A DNA stretch of 64,000 nucleotides from JAJVID01 sp050247435 (GCA_050247435.1 JBFWUF010000009.1:62001-126000); one strand, 5' to 3'. Positions 27,633 through 37,048 are shown, counted from the stretch's first letter. Notes: a model not told the origin generated them from the letters alone. Numbers and translations: made by a program.

Positions 27633-27668
27633 AAAAGGGCGTTCCGCCGCCAAAGCAACAGAACGCCC
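27633..27668 (-). terminator. Intrinsic terminator of the TIG protein gene
   Basis: An 8-bp stem GGGCGTTC/GAACGCCC (27637-27644 with 27661-27668) is followed on the minus strand by TTTT. It lies 60 nt after the stop of the TIG-repeat gene. Confidence 0.6.
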
Positions 27669-27728
27669 CAATTCAAACCAACTCGCGGCAATTATCCACC
27701 ACGAATCAACCCATTCCTCACCGGAACA

Positions 27729-30362
27729 TCACTTGATGTTCAGCTTCACCATATTCGCCACCTTCCCGTCCACTGTCAGCACAACATCAACTTCGCCGCG
27801 GCCAATCAGGCTGCGGGCAATGCGGATGTTGGTTTGATCCAGACCGATGAAGCCCGGCGCCACGTCGGCGTATAGCACTTGCGCGTTCGACCCGCCGATG
27901 GCCGCGCTCACGCCTGACATTGCGCTGCGGAAGCGGAAGCCCGTGCCGAACATGACCAGAAAGACTTGATCGGTGGCGTTTCCTGCATCAGGCCCCAGAT
28001 CAACCGGGATGGAGACGAAACTGTTTTGCCCGGAATCGAAGCGCACCATCGGTTCAAACACCTGCGAGCCGTCCGCTTTTACTCTGAGGATGGCCGCGGC
28101 GGCCACGCCCAAGCCGTTCGCGTTCGCCGAGAAGACGCCCGGCGCCACGCGGGAAACCTGCAAAGAGCCAACTGAGATTTTGTTGTCGCCGCTGGTGACC
28201 ACCACAGTCGCCAGGCCATCAACCGTGCCCGGAGGCAGTTGGTAGTTGGTCTGCTGAGGCGCGACGAAAAAGAGCGGCGCGAGGCGTTCCGTGCCCGCGC
28301 TGTCCCTGATCGTCACTTTCGTTCCGGCCAGGTCGGTCGGCAACGGCTGCGTGGTTGCGGATTGAACCTGAGTGGCCAGGTTGACGCCGAACGCCGCGAT
28401 GATCGAAGCGTCGGCAAGCTCATTGCCGACGAAACTGGCGGCTGAAACGCTGGTGACTTGAGCGCCGACAAAGAACTGCAAGGCGTTCGACGTTCCGCCG
28501 CCGGGAGCGGGCGTGAAGACTTTGATACTCACCGTGCCCTGTGAAGCGATGTCTGTTGCGGGGATTGTCGCGCGCAGTTGCGTGGCGCTGACAAATGTCG
28601 TCACGCGGTCGCTGTCGTTCCAGCGCACAACCGAGTTGCCGGCGAAATTGGTTCCGTTGACCGTCAGCGTGAATTGCTGGCCTCCCGCGATGGCGAATCC
28701 AGGGCTAAGACTGGCGATGGTCGGAGCGAGCGGAGGCTGGGTGATCGAGAAACTTGCGGCGTTCGACGTTCCGCCTCCCGGAGCGGAATTGACCACGGTG
28801 ACGTTCGCCGTCCCCACGCTGGCGATGTCGGCGGCGCTGATCGCGGCGGTCAACTGAGTCGCGCCGACTAAGTTCGTTGTGCGATTGGCGCCGTTCCATT
28901 GCACGGTCGAGCCTGTGACGAAGCCGGTTCCGTTGACCGTCAGAGTGAAGTTCTGATCGCCCGCCACCTTCGACGATGGGCTTAAAGTCGTGATCGCCGG
29001 CGCGGGATTGTTGATCGTGAAGTTGATTGCGTTCGAAAGGCCTCCGCCCGGCGCGGGATTGAAGACCGTTATTGAAGCCGTCGCGGCGGCGGCGATTTCG
29101 GCTGCCGTGATCGGCGCGGTCAGTTGCGTGGCGCTGATGAAATTCGTCGCGTGATCATTGCCATTGATCCTGATTACCGAGCCGCTGATGAAATTAGTTC
29201 CGTTGACGGTCAGCGTGAAGTCCGAACCGCCCGCCGTCACGGATGCCGGACTCAGACCAGCGATTGTCGGAACCGGATTGTTGATGGCGAAACTGACGGC
29301 GCTGGATGTTCCGCCGCCGGGAACCGGATTGAACACCGTGATGTTCGCCACGCCCACCGTGGTCAGGCTGCCGGATGGAATCGTCGCGGTCAGTTGCGTG
29401 GCGCTGATGAAATTCGTCGCAAGGTCCGCGCCGTTGAAACGAACTTTCGATGTCGAGACGAAACCAGTTCCGTTGACGGTGATCGCGACATCGCCGCTCC
29501 CCGCAGTGGCCGCATTGGGAGACAGAGTTGTAATCACCGGCGTCGGGTTGTTGACCGTGAAAGTCAGCCCGGTGGACGGGCCTCCGCCCGGAGCGGGGTT
29601 GCGGACAGTGATCGTGGCGGTTCCGGCGTTGGCGATGTCCTGCGCCGAAATCACCGCGATCAGATTCGTGGCGGTGTTAAACGTCGTGGCGCGCGGGCTG
29701 CCGTTCCACCGCACCTCCGCGCCGTTGACGAAATCCATGCCCGTGACGGCGAGGTTAAATCCCGCGCCGCCGGCTGTGGCGGAAAATGGACTCAGGCCGA
29801 CCAACTTCGGAGCCGGATTTGGCAGAACTACGTTGATGGTCCCTGGCGTGAAGGTCGCTGGGAGCGTGCCCGCATTTACGTCGGCGACTTCCTGCACGGT
29901 CGGTTGATTGCCGAAGGTTATTTGAGTGGGGCCTGCCGGAGCGTTTGCCGCCACGGCAAAGCTGACGTTCACAATTTGCCGCGTTCCCGCCGCAAATGTC
30001 TGCCCAGCGCCAAACGCGATGCCAATTCCCAGACGCCCGCTCGCCGCCTGATTGGTGTTGAAATTGGGTGTAGCGCCGGTCGCGCCGTTACCCAATGTCA
30101 CTATCGGATTACTAAAGATTGCCGGGTTGTAGTTCAGACTGAACCCAATCGCGTTTTCGTTCCCCAGCGAGACAAGCTCAACCGTGACGCTGATATTCTG
30201 GCCAGCGACCGCATCCGTGGGAACGACCCGGATTTCGCGGGTTTGATAAGCGCTCGCTTTTGTCCATGCCTGTGATGAGGTCAGGCTCAAACTCAGCGCG
30301 ATTATTGCGAAGGTAAATAATGAAGTTCTCAAATGTCCAAAGAAATACACGATGCCTTTCAT
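27729..30362 (-). CDS. Secreted cohesin/TIG-repeat protein with TIGR03437-type C-terminus
   Basis: An 877-residue extracellular protein. A signal peptide (about 1-33) is followed by a cohesin-like domain (about 42-170) and five IPT/TIG immunoglobulin-like repeats of about 90 residues, each with the pattern LSPxxATAGG, FTLTVNGTxF, VxWNG and PAPGGGxSNA. The last 240 residues match the acidobacterial TIGR03437 domain (VAPGVFSAN is typical). Such proteins are surface or secreted and thought to mediate adhesion or scaffolding. GAAGGG lies upstream of the ATG. No dockerin partner gene is nearby. The TIG repeats give about 270-bp periodic DNA similarity. Confidence 0.92.
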   Translation of the reverse strand: MKGIVYFFGHLRTSLFTFAIIALSLSLTSSQAWTKASAYQTREIRVVPTDAVAGQNISVTVELVSLGNENAIGFSLNYNPAIFSNPIVTLGNGATGATPNFNTNQAASGRLGIGIAFGAGQTFAAGTRQIVNVSFAVAANAPAGPTQITFGNQPTVQEVADVNAGTLPATFTPGTINVVLPNPAPKLVGLSPFSATAGGAGFNLAVTGMDFVNGAEVRWNGSPRATTFNTATNLIAVISAQDIANAGTATITVRNPAPGGGPSTGLTFTVNNPTPVITTLSPNAATAGSGDVAITVNGTGFVSTSKVRFNGADLATNFISATQLTATIPSGSLTTVGVANITVFNPVPGGGTSSAVSFAINNPVPTIAGLSPASVTAGGSDFTLTVNGTNFISGSVIRINGNDHATNFISATQLTAPITAAEIAAAATASITVFNPAPGGGLSNAINFTINNPAPAITTLSPSSKVAGDQNFTLTVNGTGFVTGSTVQWNGANRTTNLVGATQLTAAISAADIASVGTANVTVVNSAPGGGTSNAASFSITQPPLAPTIASLSPGFAIAGGQQFTLTVNGTNFAGNSVVRWNDSDRVTTFVSATQLRATIPATDIASQGTVSIKVFTPAPGGGTSNALQFFVGAQVTSVSAASFVGNELADASIIAAFGVNLATQVQSATTQPLPTDLAGTKVTIRDSAGTERLAPLFFVAPQQTNYQLPPGTVDGLATVVVTSGDNKISVGSLQVSRVAPGVFSANANGLGVAAAAILRVKADGSQVFEPMVRFDSGQNSFVSIPVDLGPDAGNATDQVFLVMFGTGFRFRSAMSGVSAAIGGSNAQVLYADVAPGFIGLDQTNIRIARSLIGRGEVDVVLTVDGKVANMVKLNIK

Positions 30363-30456
30363 GGTTACATTTCCCTTCCGTTTGAACAGAGGTTGTGAAG
30401 ATAGGGAGATTAAATGATGGGGCTAAAGAGCAGTGGGGATCGTGAGGACGGGCATT

Positions 30457-31197
30457 TTAACGCAAATACTGTTTTTCTATAGCCATTATTTTTGCAACGC
30501 GCTTGCCGTGGCGGGGTTCGCCTTCTGGAGTCGAAAGCCAGGCGTTGACAATCTCGCGCATCTTCTCAGTCGAGACCATCCGCCCGCCCAACGTCAGCAC
30601 GTTGGCGTAATTGTGTTCGCGGCTGTTGCGGGCCGTGGCCTCATCGTAACACATGGCCGCGCGCACGCCGGGGACTTTGTTCGCGGTCATGCACGAGCCG
30701 ATGCCGGCGCCGTCAACAATGATGCCCAAATCGCACGCGCCATCGGCTACGGCTCGCGCGACGGCATGGGCGAAGTCGGGGTAATCAACCGCGTCCTCGG
30801 AAAACGTGCCGAAGTCACGGTGACGATAGCCGAGATCATCCAGGAAATTTTTGAGCCGCTCTTTCATCTCGTACCCGCCGTGATCCGAACCGACGGCGAT
30901 GAGCCGATGTTTGCCTGTGGCGGATCGGTTGGCGCGGCGACGGATTTCGACGCTTCGCTCGCGGATCAAATCCTGCGCGGCGGGAGTGATGATCGCGTCA
31001 TCACGAATGAGCAATTTGACTCCAGCCGGGACGCCGCGCACATCGGCTTCGGTGATCACGTCCTTCAACGCCTCATCCGCGACCGGCGCCGACTCGACTG
31101 GTGATTGATCAGCGGGCGCGCCGCCTATCCGCCGCTGCAACGATTCGCGAACCAGTTTGCTGATCTCATCTCGAGCCTGCTCTCGGTTGTTGCTCAT
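30457..31197 (-). CDS. rpiB: Ribose-5-phosphate isomerase B with N-terminal extension
   Basis: A 246-residue protein whose last 150 residues are RpiB, which interconverts ribose-5-phosphate and ribulose-5-phosphate: GSDHGGYEMKE, the catalytic Cys region GAGIGSCMTANK, and the His in NSREHNYAN are all present. Typical RpiB is about 150 residues. The first 95 residues contain a helical start (SKLVRESLQRR) and a block DVRGVPAGVKLLIRDDAIIT followed by PAAQDLIRERSVEI, which resembles segments found in bacterial-microcompartment-associated enzymes. It overlaps alaC by 4 nt and is translationally coupled to it. Confidence 0.92.
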   Translation of the reverse strand: MSNNREQARDEISKLVRESLQRRIGGAPADQSPVESAPVADEALKDVITEADVRGVPAGVKLLIRDDAIITPAAQDLIRERSVEIRRRANRSATGKHRLIAVGSDHGGYEMKERLKNFLDDLGYRHRDFGTFSEDAVDYPDFAHAVARAVADGACDLGIIVDGAGIGSCMTANKVPGVRAAMCYDEATARNSREHNYANVLTLGGRMVSTEKMREIVNAWLSTPEGEPRHGKRVAKIMAIEKQYLR

Positions 31198-32411
31198 GCG
31201 CTAACGCCCCCGGCGGCTTCCAGCCAATCCGGTTCGTCGTGAAGAAATGATTTGATTCCGCGAACGGCCTGCGCGATGCGCTGCTCGTTTTCGACCAGCG
31301 CGAATCGGACGTAACCATCGCCGCGTCCGCCGAAACCTATGCCGGGCGATACAGCCACGCCAGCGTTCTTGATCAGCAGCTTGGCGAATTCGAGCGACCC
31401 GACCTTGGCGAATTGATCGGGGACTTTGGCCCACACGAACATCGTGCCTTTGGGCGACGGCACGTCCCATCCGGCTGATTTCAAGCCCTTGATCAAAGCG
31501 TCGCGGCGTTTGCGATAGACCTCGACAATCTCCGGCACGATGTGATCGCAGTCGCGCAAGGCGATGATGCCCGCGATCTGGATCGGCTGGAACATTCCGT
31601 AATCGAGATAGCTTTTGATCCTGGTCAGAGCCGCGACCGCCTGCCGGTTCCCAACGCAAAAGCCCATTCGCCATCCCGGCATCGAATAGCTCTTGGACAT
31701 CGAGAACATCTCGACCGCCACGTCCTTCGCGCCTTTCACCTGCAGGATGCTCGGAGCTTTATACCCATCAAAAACCAAATCCGCGTAAGCCAGGTCGTGA
31801 ATGATCAGATAACCGCGCTCGCGCGCAATGGCGACAGCCTCTTCAAAAAACTCTTTCTCGACGCAAACCGTCGTCGGGTTGTGCGGGAACGAGAGCACAA
31901 GCAGTTTGGGTTGCTGCGAGCGCGGATAATCGAGCCGGCGCAGCGCGTCCATCGTCGCTTCCGGGCCTTCAATGATCGGCAGTTTGATCAACTCGCAACT
32001 TGCGATGGTCGCGGCAAACGAATGAATCGGGTAGCTGGGGTCGGGGACGATCACCTTGTCGCCCGGCTCGACCAGCGCCATCACCAGATGCGAGAAACCC
32101 TCTTTCGCGCCCATCGTCGCAATCGCCTCGGTTTCGGGATCAATCTCGACATTGTAACGGCGCGCGTACCAGCGAGAGATCTCAACGCGCAGATTGGGAA
32201 TACCACGCGATGCCGAGTAACGATGATTTTTAGGGTTGCGCGCGGCTTCAATCAGCTTATCAACAATCGGGTCGGGCGTGGCCAGATCGGGATTGCCCAT
32301 GCCCAGATCAATGATGTCTTCGCCACGATGGCGAGCTTCCATCTTCAAATGGTTGATAACAGCAAAAACGTAAGGAGGTAATTTTTCGATGAGTGGAAAT
32401 CTGTAGTCCAT
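31194..32411 (-). CDS. alaC: Alanine transaminase AlaC-type aminotransferase
   Basis: A 405-residue fold-type I PLP aminotransferase that most likely converts pyruvate and glutamate to alanine and 2-oxoglutarate. It follows E. coli AlaC closely by eye: LPPYVF near the start, RGEDIIDLGMGNPD, YSASRGIPNLR, the PLP lysine in SMSKSYSMPGWRMGF, and VSPGIGFG. It is the first gene of an alaC-rpiB pair and divergent from hpt. No Shine-Dalgarno is visible before the ATG. A related diaminopimelate-type role is less likely. Confidence 0.88.
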   Translation of the reverse strand: MDYRFPLIEKLPPYVFAVINHLKMEARHRGEDIIDLGMGNPDLATPDPIVDKLIEAARNPKNHRYSASRGIPNLRVEISRWYARRYNVEIDPETEAIATMGAKEGFSHLVMALVEPGDKVIVPDPSYPIHSFAATIASCELIKLPIIEGPEATMDALRRLDYPRSQQPKLLVLSFPHNPTTVCVEKEFFEEAVAIARERGYLIIHDLAYADLVFDGYKAPSILQVKGAKDVAVEMFSMSKSYSMPGWRMGFCVGNRQAVAALTRIKSYLDYGMFQPIQIAGIIALRDCDHIVPEIVEVYRKRRDALIKGLKSAGWDVPSPKGTMFVWAKVPDQFAKVGSLEFAKLLIKNAGVAVSPGIGFGGRGDGYVRFALVENEQRIAQAVRGIKSFLHDEPDWLEAAGGVSA

Positions 32412-32453
32412 AGAAACGAGCGTTGAATTTGAGATTTGGATTTGAGAGAAGAT

Positions 32454-32482
32454 TTGACACTAAAAACATTGGCAAATATATT
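32454..32482 (+). promoter_or_regulatory. Near-consensus sigma-70 promoter for hpt
   Basis: TTGACA at 32454-32459, a 17-bp spacer and TATATT at 32477-32482. Transcription would start about 50 nt before the hpt ATG. This is the clearest promoter seen in the window. Confidence 0.8.
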
Positions 32483-32540
32483 GCCGCTTCCCACAACATT
32501 ATCTTCACTCGCAAAATATCACGAAAAGGAGTCATCCGCG

Positions 32541-33095
32541 ATGTCTTCGAGCCTTAACTCCGCGTCGGAGTTTAACAATCCGAACCTGGAAATACTAATC
32601 ACCGCCGGCCAATTGCAGAAGCGCATCATTGAAATGGGGGCGGAGATCACCCGCGATTATGCTGGTCGCCGGCCTGAACTGATCTGCGTGCTTAAGGGCG
32701 CGACGCTCTTCATGAGCGACCTGATGCGCGCCATTGACCTGAACTTGAGCATTGATTTCATCGCCGTGTCGAGTTACGGCAAGGGGAAAAATTCCACGGG
32801 TGAGGTCAGGATCGTCAAAGACCTGGACGAGCCTTTGGAGGGACGTGACATCATTCTGGTCGAAGACATTCTGGACACCGGATTGACACTCAGCTATCTG
32901 GTCAACAATTTCCGCTCGCGCGGCGCGACTTCAATCCGCATTGTAACTCTGCTCAACAAGCCCGAACGACGCAAGGTCGAAGTCATACCCGATTACTGCG
33001 GCTTCAACATCCCCGACAAGTTCGTCGTCGGCTACGGACTCGATTACGCCGAACGTTATCGCAACCTGCCGTATATCGGGGTGGTGAAAGAATGA
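32541..33095 (+). CDS. hpt: Hypoxanthine phosphoribosyltransferase
   Basis: A 184-residue purine salvage enzyme that makes IMP or GMP from hypoxanthine or guanine and PRPP. The PRPP-binding loop is VEDILDTGLTL and the flexible-loop region SSYGKG is present, as is the C-terminal VVGYGLDYAERYRNLPYIGV. AAAGGAG lies 9 nt before the ATG at 32541; an upstream ATG at 32436 is in the promoter and is rejected. Its last 40 bp overlap the 3' end of the convergent TonB-C gene. Confidence 0.95.
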   Translation: MSSSLNSASEFNNPNLEILITAGQLQKRIIEMGAEITRDYAGRRPELICVLKGATLFMSDLMRAIDLNLSIDFIAVSSYGKGKNSTGEVRIVKDLDEPLEGRDIILVEDILDTGLTLSYLVNNFRSRGATSIRIVTLLNKPERRKVEVIPDYCGFNIPDKFVVGYGLDYAERYRNLPYIGVVKE

Positions 33096-34495
33096 ATGGG
33101 AGAAGGGGGGGGCAAGGAGACAAGGAGACGAGGGACGGATAGTAAATTCCTTCTCCTGTCCCCTTGTCTCCTTGTCCCCTTGTCTCCTTGTCCCGTTGCC
33201 CCCTTGTCTCCTTGTCCCCCCTTCCCCTTGTCTTTCCGCCCAGGTTTCATGTCGAAAGTGATCACGCCGCTGACCTGAACAGGCTTGCCCTCGAATTTTG
33301 CCGGTTCAAATTTCCAGGCGCGCGCGGCGAGAATAGCCGCGCCGTTGAGATCAGAACGTCCCTCAACAATATGCGCGAAGACCACGTCGCCCGCCGTCGA
33401 GATCAGAACTTCGATTTTGACTATCCCCGGCGTGTAAGCGGCAGTCAACGCCCCCCTGCCCGCGCCCAGCGAATAAGCGCCTCCGCCTGATGTCACGCCT
33501 TTCCCCAAAGGATCATTTTGATCGCTCGATTTGGAAGGCCGGACGCTCGGGAATAACGCCTGCGTCCTTTTCACTGGCTTCCCGCCGGTAATCAGCTTCT
33601 TGATCGGATCTTCAATCCTGTTTTCTTCCTCATTCGTGTGCGCGAACTCCGAAACGCGAATTGTCGGCAAGCTGAAATCAGCCACATCACCTTCCTTTGC
33701 TCCGGCAGGAACTCTTGAGAGTTCTATCGCCCGGCGCAAAGATTCGATGGATTTTTTTCGATGCTCACTCGCCGTCTCCTCATCACTGGCCGCCAGCGCA
33801 GCCTCGGCGTGCAACAAGTTCTTGACATTGCAGGCTTCGGCAAAATTGTTCGAGATGGCTAGAGCCTTATCGGCATACGCCAGACCGCTTTCGATACCGT
33901 ACTGAACGCTGGATTGATTCTCTTCAGGAATGGTCACTACAGCCTTATCCTCTATCACCTCACTGAATTTCGCCACCAGGTCGTGAACCTCGCGCCAGTG
34001 GGTCAGGGCTACCCTGTAGTAGCTGAACGCCTTGACCGAATCTTTCTGGCCGGGCAGGCTGGCGCGCCTCACAAAGTAATCGCGCGATTGCGGCTGGCTA
34101 TCGAGCCTGAATGCGGTTACGGCGGCAAGCCCGAGCGCTTCGTCGTTTCCCGGGTCCATCTGCAACGCGGTTTCAAACTTCGCCAGAGCGGGCTTGAACC
34201 GTTGTGAACGATAGAGCGCCTTTCCCTGCTTAATCAATTCCGCCACGGAAGAGCCAGACTTTGCGCCGACAGCCGCTTTTGAGACGCTCGCATCGGTCTT
34301 CCTGCCGGACCCGGGCGCAGTTTTGGACGATTGCCCCAGTGATTGTTTCAACAGTTGCGCCGGCGCCGGTTTCGGCTTTGGAGTCGTCGTTCCCGCTCCT
34401 GCCTTCGTATCGGGTTGCTGCCTGCTGGCGGCGAATAAACTCGCCGCCGTAACCAGCAATATCGTCGCCAGTGAAATAGTTCGATTGATCTTCAT
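33056..34495 (-). CDS. TPR and TonB C-terminal domain protein with repeat-encoded tail
   Basis: A 479-residue exported protein: signal peptide (1-23), a Lys/Pro/Ala/Thr-rich linker with basic patches (24-80), TPR-like helices (about 85-260, including ALYRSQRFKPALAKFETAL), and a TonB C-terminal-type domain (about 345-420, ending VSGVITFDM). The last 55 residues, from KPGRKDKGKGG on, are low complexity with GDKG units and are encoded by the palindromic repeat and by the antisense of the hpt 3' end. The native protein probably ended near residue 424. Last gene of the salvage run. Confidence 0.82.
   Translation of the reverse strand: MKINRTISLATILLVTAASLFAASRQQPDTKAGAGTTTPKPKPAPAQLLKQSLGQSSKTAPGSGRKTDASVSKAAVGAKSGSSVAELIKQGKALYRSQRFKPALAKFETALQMDPGNDEALGLAAVTAFRLDSQPQSRDYFVRRASLPGQKDSVKAFSYYRVALTHWREVHDLVAKFSEVIEDKAVVTIPEENQSSVQYGIESGLAYADKALAISNNFAEACNVKNLLHAEAALAASDEETASEHRKKSIESLRRAIELSRVPAGAKEGDVADFSLPTIRVSEFAHTNEEENRIEDPIKKLITGGKPVKRTQALFPSVRPSKSSDQNDPLGKGVTSGGGAYSLGAGRGALTAAYTPGIVKIEVLISTAGDVVFAHIVEGRSDLNGAAILAARAWKFEPAKFEGKPVQVSGVITFDMKPGRKDKGKGGQGDKGATGQGDKGTRRQGDRRRNLLSVPRLLVSLPPPSPIHSFTTPIYGRLR
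33104..33238. repeat. Repeat array of (CAAGGAGA)/(TCCTTGTC) units, translated
   Basis: The left part (33104-33137) is purine rich with CAAGGAGACAAGGAGACGAG at 33113-33132. The right part (about 33158-33238) repeats CCCCTTGTCTCCTTGT several times on the opposite strand, forming an unequal palindrome. It lies between the convergent hpt and TonB-C genes and encodes the tail of the latter. A copy of its core is found at 9741-9761. Confidence 0.85.
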
Positions 34496-34543
34496 AAGCC
34501 AGTCGTCCGCTCGCCAATATCACACACGGCGATCAACCGCCGC

Positions 34544-35986
34544 TCACCTTTTACCGTCACTCAAACTTTCACTCACCTGCTTTTGATACTTCCGCGCGGC
34601 TGCTTTAACAGCCTCTTCGTTGAGCGTCAGCAATCTTCGATTGCGCATCAACACGCGGCCATTAACGATTGTGTCAGTGACGTCGGAAGCTTTGGCCGCG
34701 TAAACCAGATGAGAGCGCAGATTATACATCGGCGTCAAGTGAGGGGCGCCCAGGTCAACGACGATCAGGTCGGCGCGTTTGCCGGCTTCGAGCGAGCCGA
34801 TCTCCTTCTCCATGTGCAGCGCCCGCGCCCCGCCGATGGTCGCCATCTCAAGCGCCTGCTCAGCCGTCACGACTGTCGGAGTCATTGTCACCAGTTTGTG
34901 AAGCTTCGCCGCCGTGTCCATCTCTTCCCACATACTCAAATCATGATTCGACGCCGGGCCGTCCGTACCCAGGCCGACGCGCAGGTTGGATTTAAGCATT
35001 TGCGGAATCGGCGCCGCGCCGGAACTGAGCTTCATATTCGATTGCGGGCAATGCGCGACGCCGACTTCGCGTTGTTTCAAAATCGCGATCTCTTCGTCAT
35101 TGACGTGAACGACGTGCGCGGCCAGCAACTGCGGAAAGAGAAAACCTATCTTTTCGAGATAGAGCGTTGGGCGCGTGTTGTATTTCTCGGCAATAGTTTT
35201 TGTCTCAGTAGGAGCTTCGGCAAGATGAATGATGATCGGGACGTTGTGTTTCTCGGCGAAGGCTTTGACCTGATCCAGATGTTCCGTGCTGACGGTGTAA
35301 GGCGCGTGCGGCGCAATCGCGGGAGTAATCAGCGAATCGCCTTTCCAGCGTTTGACGAAGCTTTCGGTGTAGCTGATCGCCGCCTGCCAGGTTTTGTTGT
35401 CAGGCACGGGGAAATCAATGACCGTTTCGCCCAGCACTCCGCGCACGCCCGCTCGCTTCGTCTCTTCGGCGATGGCGTCCTCGAAATAATACATGTCGGC
35501 GTAAGTCGTCGTGCCGCCGCGAATCATTTCGGCAAGCCCCAGCCGCGCGCCCGCAACGACGAAATCGCGCGTGACGTTCTTCGCCTCAGCCGGAAAGATG
35601 TATTTCGTCAACCAATCCTGCAAGTCCAGATCGTCCGCGATGCCGCGAAAAAGCGTCATCGGGATGTGCGTGTGCGCGTTGATCAAGCCCGGCAACACAA
35701 CTTTGCCGCGAGCGTCTATCGTCCGCCTGGCCATGTAACCTTTCGTCTTCAACGACGAGGCGTCGCCGACATCAACCACACGTTCGCCCCGAATTGCGAC
35801 GAAGCCGTTTTCAAAGACGCTCCGTTCGCGGTTCATCGTGACGACCGCGCCGCCGGAGATCAGCAGGTCAACAGGCTGCGGCGCCGCGTTGACGCCCGAT
35901 CCGGCGCGCTGCGACGCCAAAGTGCAGATAATGATCAAGCAGATGACGGCTCCCGCAGTGGCTGACAGACCAACAAGCTTTTTCAC
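34544..35986 (-). CDS. Exported amidohydrolase, MTA/SAH-deaminase-like
   Basis: A 480-residue metal-dependent amidohydrolase of the MtaD/TrzN/GuaD group. The metal motif HTH is in GLINAHTHIPMTLFRG; further ligands are in APHAPYT, IHLAEAPTET and the Asp in GLGTDGPASNHD. This pattern is typical of 5-methylthioadenosine/S-adenosylhomocysteine deaminases. Unusually, residues 1-28 form a signal peptide or membrane anchor, so the enzyme is probably extracytoplasmic. It lies in the nucleoside salvage run, 23 nt after the Clp-fold protease gene, which fits a role in nucleoside degradation. Confidence 0.87.
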   Translation of the reverse strand: MKKLVGLSATAGAVICLIIICTLASQRAGSGVNAAPQPVDLLISGGAVVTMNRERSVFENGFVAIRGERVVDVGDASSLKTKGYMARRTIDARGKVVLPGLINAHTHIPMTLFRGIADDLDLQDWLTKYIFPAEAKNVTRDFVVAGARLGLAEMIRGGTTTYADMYYFEDAIAEETKRAGVRGVLGETVIDFPVPDNKTWQAAISYTESFVKRWKGDSLITPAIAPHAPYTVSTEHLDQVKAFAEKHNVPIIIHLAEAPTETKTIAEKYNTRPTLYLEKIGFLFPQLLAAHVVHVNDEEIAILKQREVGVAHCPQSNMKLSSGAAPIPQMLKSNLRVGLGTDGPASNHDLSMWEEMDTAAKLHKLVTMTPTVVTAEQALEMATIGGARALHMEKEIGSLEAGKRADLIVVDLGAPHLTPMYNLRSHLVYAAKASDVTDTIVNGRVLMRNRRLLTLNEEAVKAAARKYQKQVSESLSDGKR

Positions 35987-36009
35987 GCTACACTCCTACA
36001 ATTTTCAGA

Positions 36010-37011
36010 TCAGCGGATATGAAACACGCTTTGAACTATCTGGCTTCCCTTCTTCTCGACGCGCCGCCATGAACTGTTGTCGTTCATTGAAATCCAGCGC
36101 CGCTCCTCGGCGCGATAATGCCAGTCTTTATCCGACTGATAAAAGAGCTGTACCCCGCGCCCTTCGATGATGTTCAGAATTTCATTGTCGTGATAGTTGC
36201 TCTCGTCATAATCGGTCAACGCGCGCTGCCCCATCTCCGAATAAAGCGCGTGCAGTTCGAGCAATGTGTCGTTGACGCTCTGATCGAGCGGCAGCGCGTT
36301 CAGCCCTATGCGCTGAGCCTCTTTGAGCGTGATCGGGTACGAATGCCAGGGATAATCGGAATTGAGAACCTTGCTGATGCGGTCGGCCTTCTTCGAATCT
36401 TTCAGGTGATACGACAGTATCTCCCGGCAGAGGCGGATCGAAAGCGAGCTGCTTCGGTCAACCGCGCCTATGACCAGCGGGTGGATGTGATTGAAGATCG
36501 CCGAGTAGGGGTTCGTAACTTCGTTCTTCGATTCCTTGCGCCACAGATTGAGGATGCGAGTCAGTTCATCCAGGCTGACGCTGACGCGGCTGTTATTGTG
36601 ATCAATCGGCGACAGGTCGTGTGTCAGCGAAGTATCAACGGCCGAAAGGTAGGCGAGCGGCCCCATGCGGATTTCATCGGCCCCGAGCGCAATCATAGTA
36701 GCCGCCGAAACGCAGTTGAGCGGAACCATCACGGTTATGTGGTCGCAGTACTGTCTGAGCAAATGGACTATGCGCAGCGAGGCCATCCCAGTGCCGCCAT
36801 CCGATTTGACGTAGAGAGCAAGTCTCTTTTGTCTTCCCATATGCCGCAGCAACGCATAAAAAGTGAGCACGTCATCCTGGCAGACCGATCCGTTTGGAGC
36901 GCCCCAATAAGCCAGGACAGCGCATTCGAGCCGCTTGTCGAGCGCGGCGATGATCTTCTGTGTTTCTGAAAAGAGGACAGGTGGTTTGTTGATTTTAGGT
37001 TTGGCTTTCAT
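36010..37011 (-). CDS. Clp-fold serine protease-like protein (SDH/SppA type)
   Basis: A 333-residue protein resembling SDH-family Clp-fold serine proteinases. Sequence features are ALYVKSDGGTGMASLRIVHLL, which builds the oxyanion region, and NCVSAATMIALGADEI, where the Ser is the likely nucleophile. There is no signal peptide, so it is probably cytoplasmic. The C-terminal third has no motif I recognise. It sits between two TonB-C genes and the amidohydrolase gene with 23-37-nt gaps. Substrate unknown. Confidence 0.78.
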   Translation of the reverse strand: MKAKPKINKPPVLFSETQKIIAALDKRLECAVLAYWGAPNGSVCQDDVLTFYALLRHMGRQKRLALYVKSDGGTGMASLRIVHLLRQYCDHITVMVPLNCVSAATMIALGADEIRMGPLAYLSAVDTSLTHDLSPIDHNNSRVSVSLDELTRILNLWRKESKNEVTNPYSAIFNHIHPLVIGAVDRSSSLSIRLCREILSYHLKDSKKADRISKVLNSDYPWHSYPITLKEAQRIGLNALPLDQSVNDTLLELHALYSEMGQRALTDYDESNYHDNEILNIIEGRGVQLFYQSDKDWHYRAEERRWISMNDNSSWRRVEKKGSQIVQSVFHIR

Positions 37012-37048
37012 CGTTGAGAAAAATTCGAGTTCTACTGCTAAATCGGTC

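Noticed and set aside
28250..29830. About 270-bp periodic repeats that might look like a repeat array or CRISPR-like structure
   Set aside because: They are diverged coding repeats of TIG domains, too long and too variable, with no spacers.
29124..30275. Long plus-strand frames opposite the TIG-repeat gene
   Set aside because: They arise from the periodic codons of the TIG repeats on the other strand.
34583..35965. Plus-strand 460-residue open frame opposite the amidohydrolase
   Set aside because: Antisense shadow; composition is Arg/His/Asp rich as expected from the reverse of a GC-rich gene.
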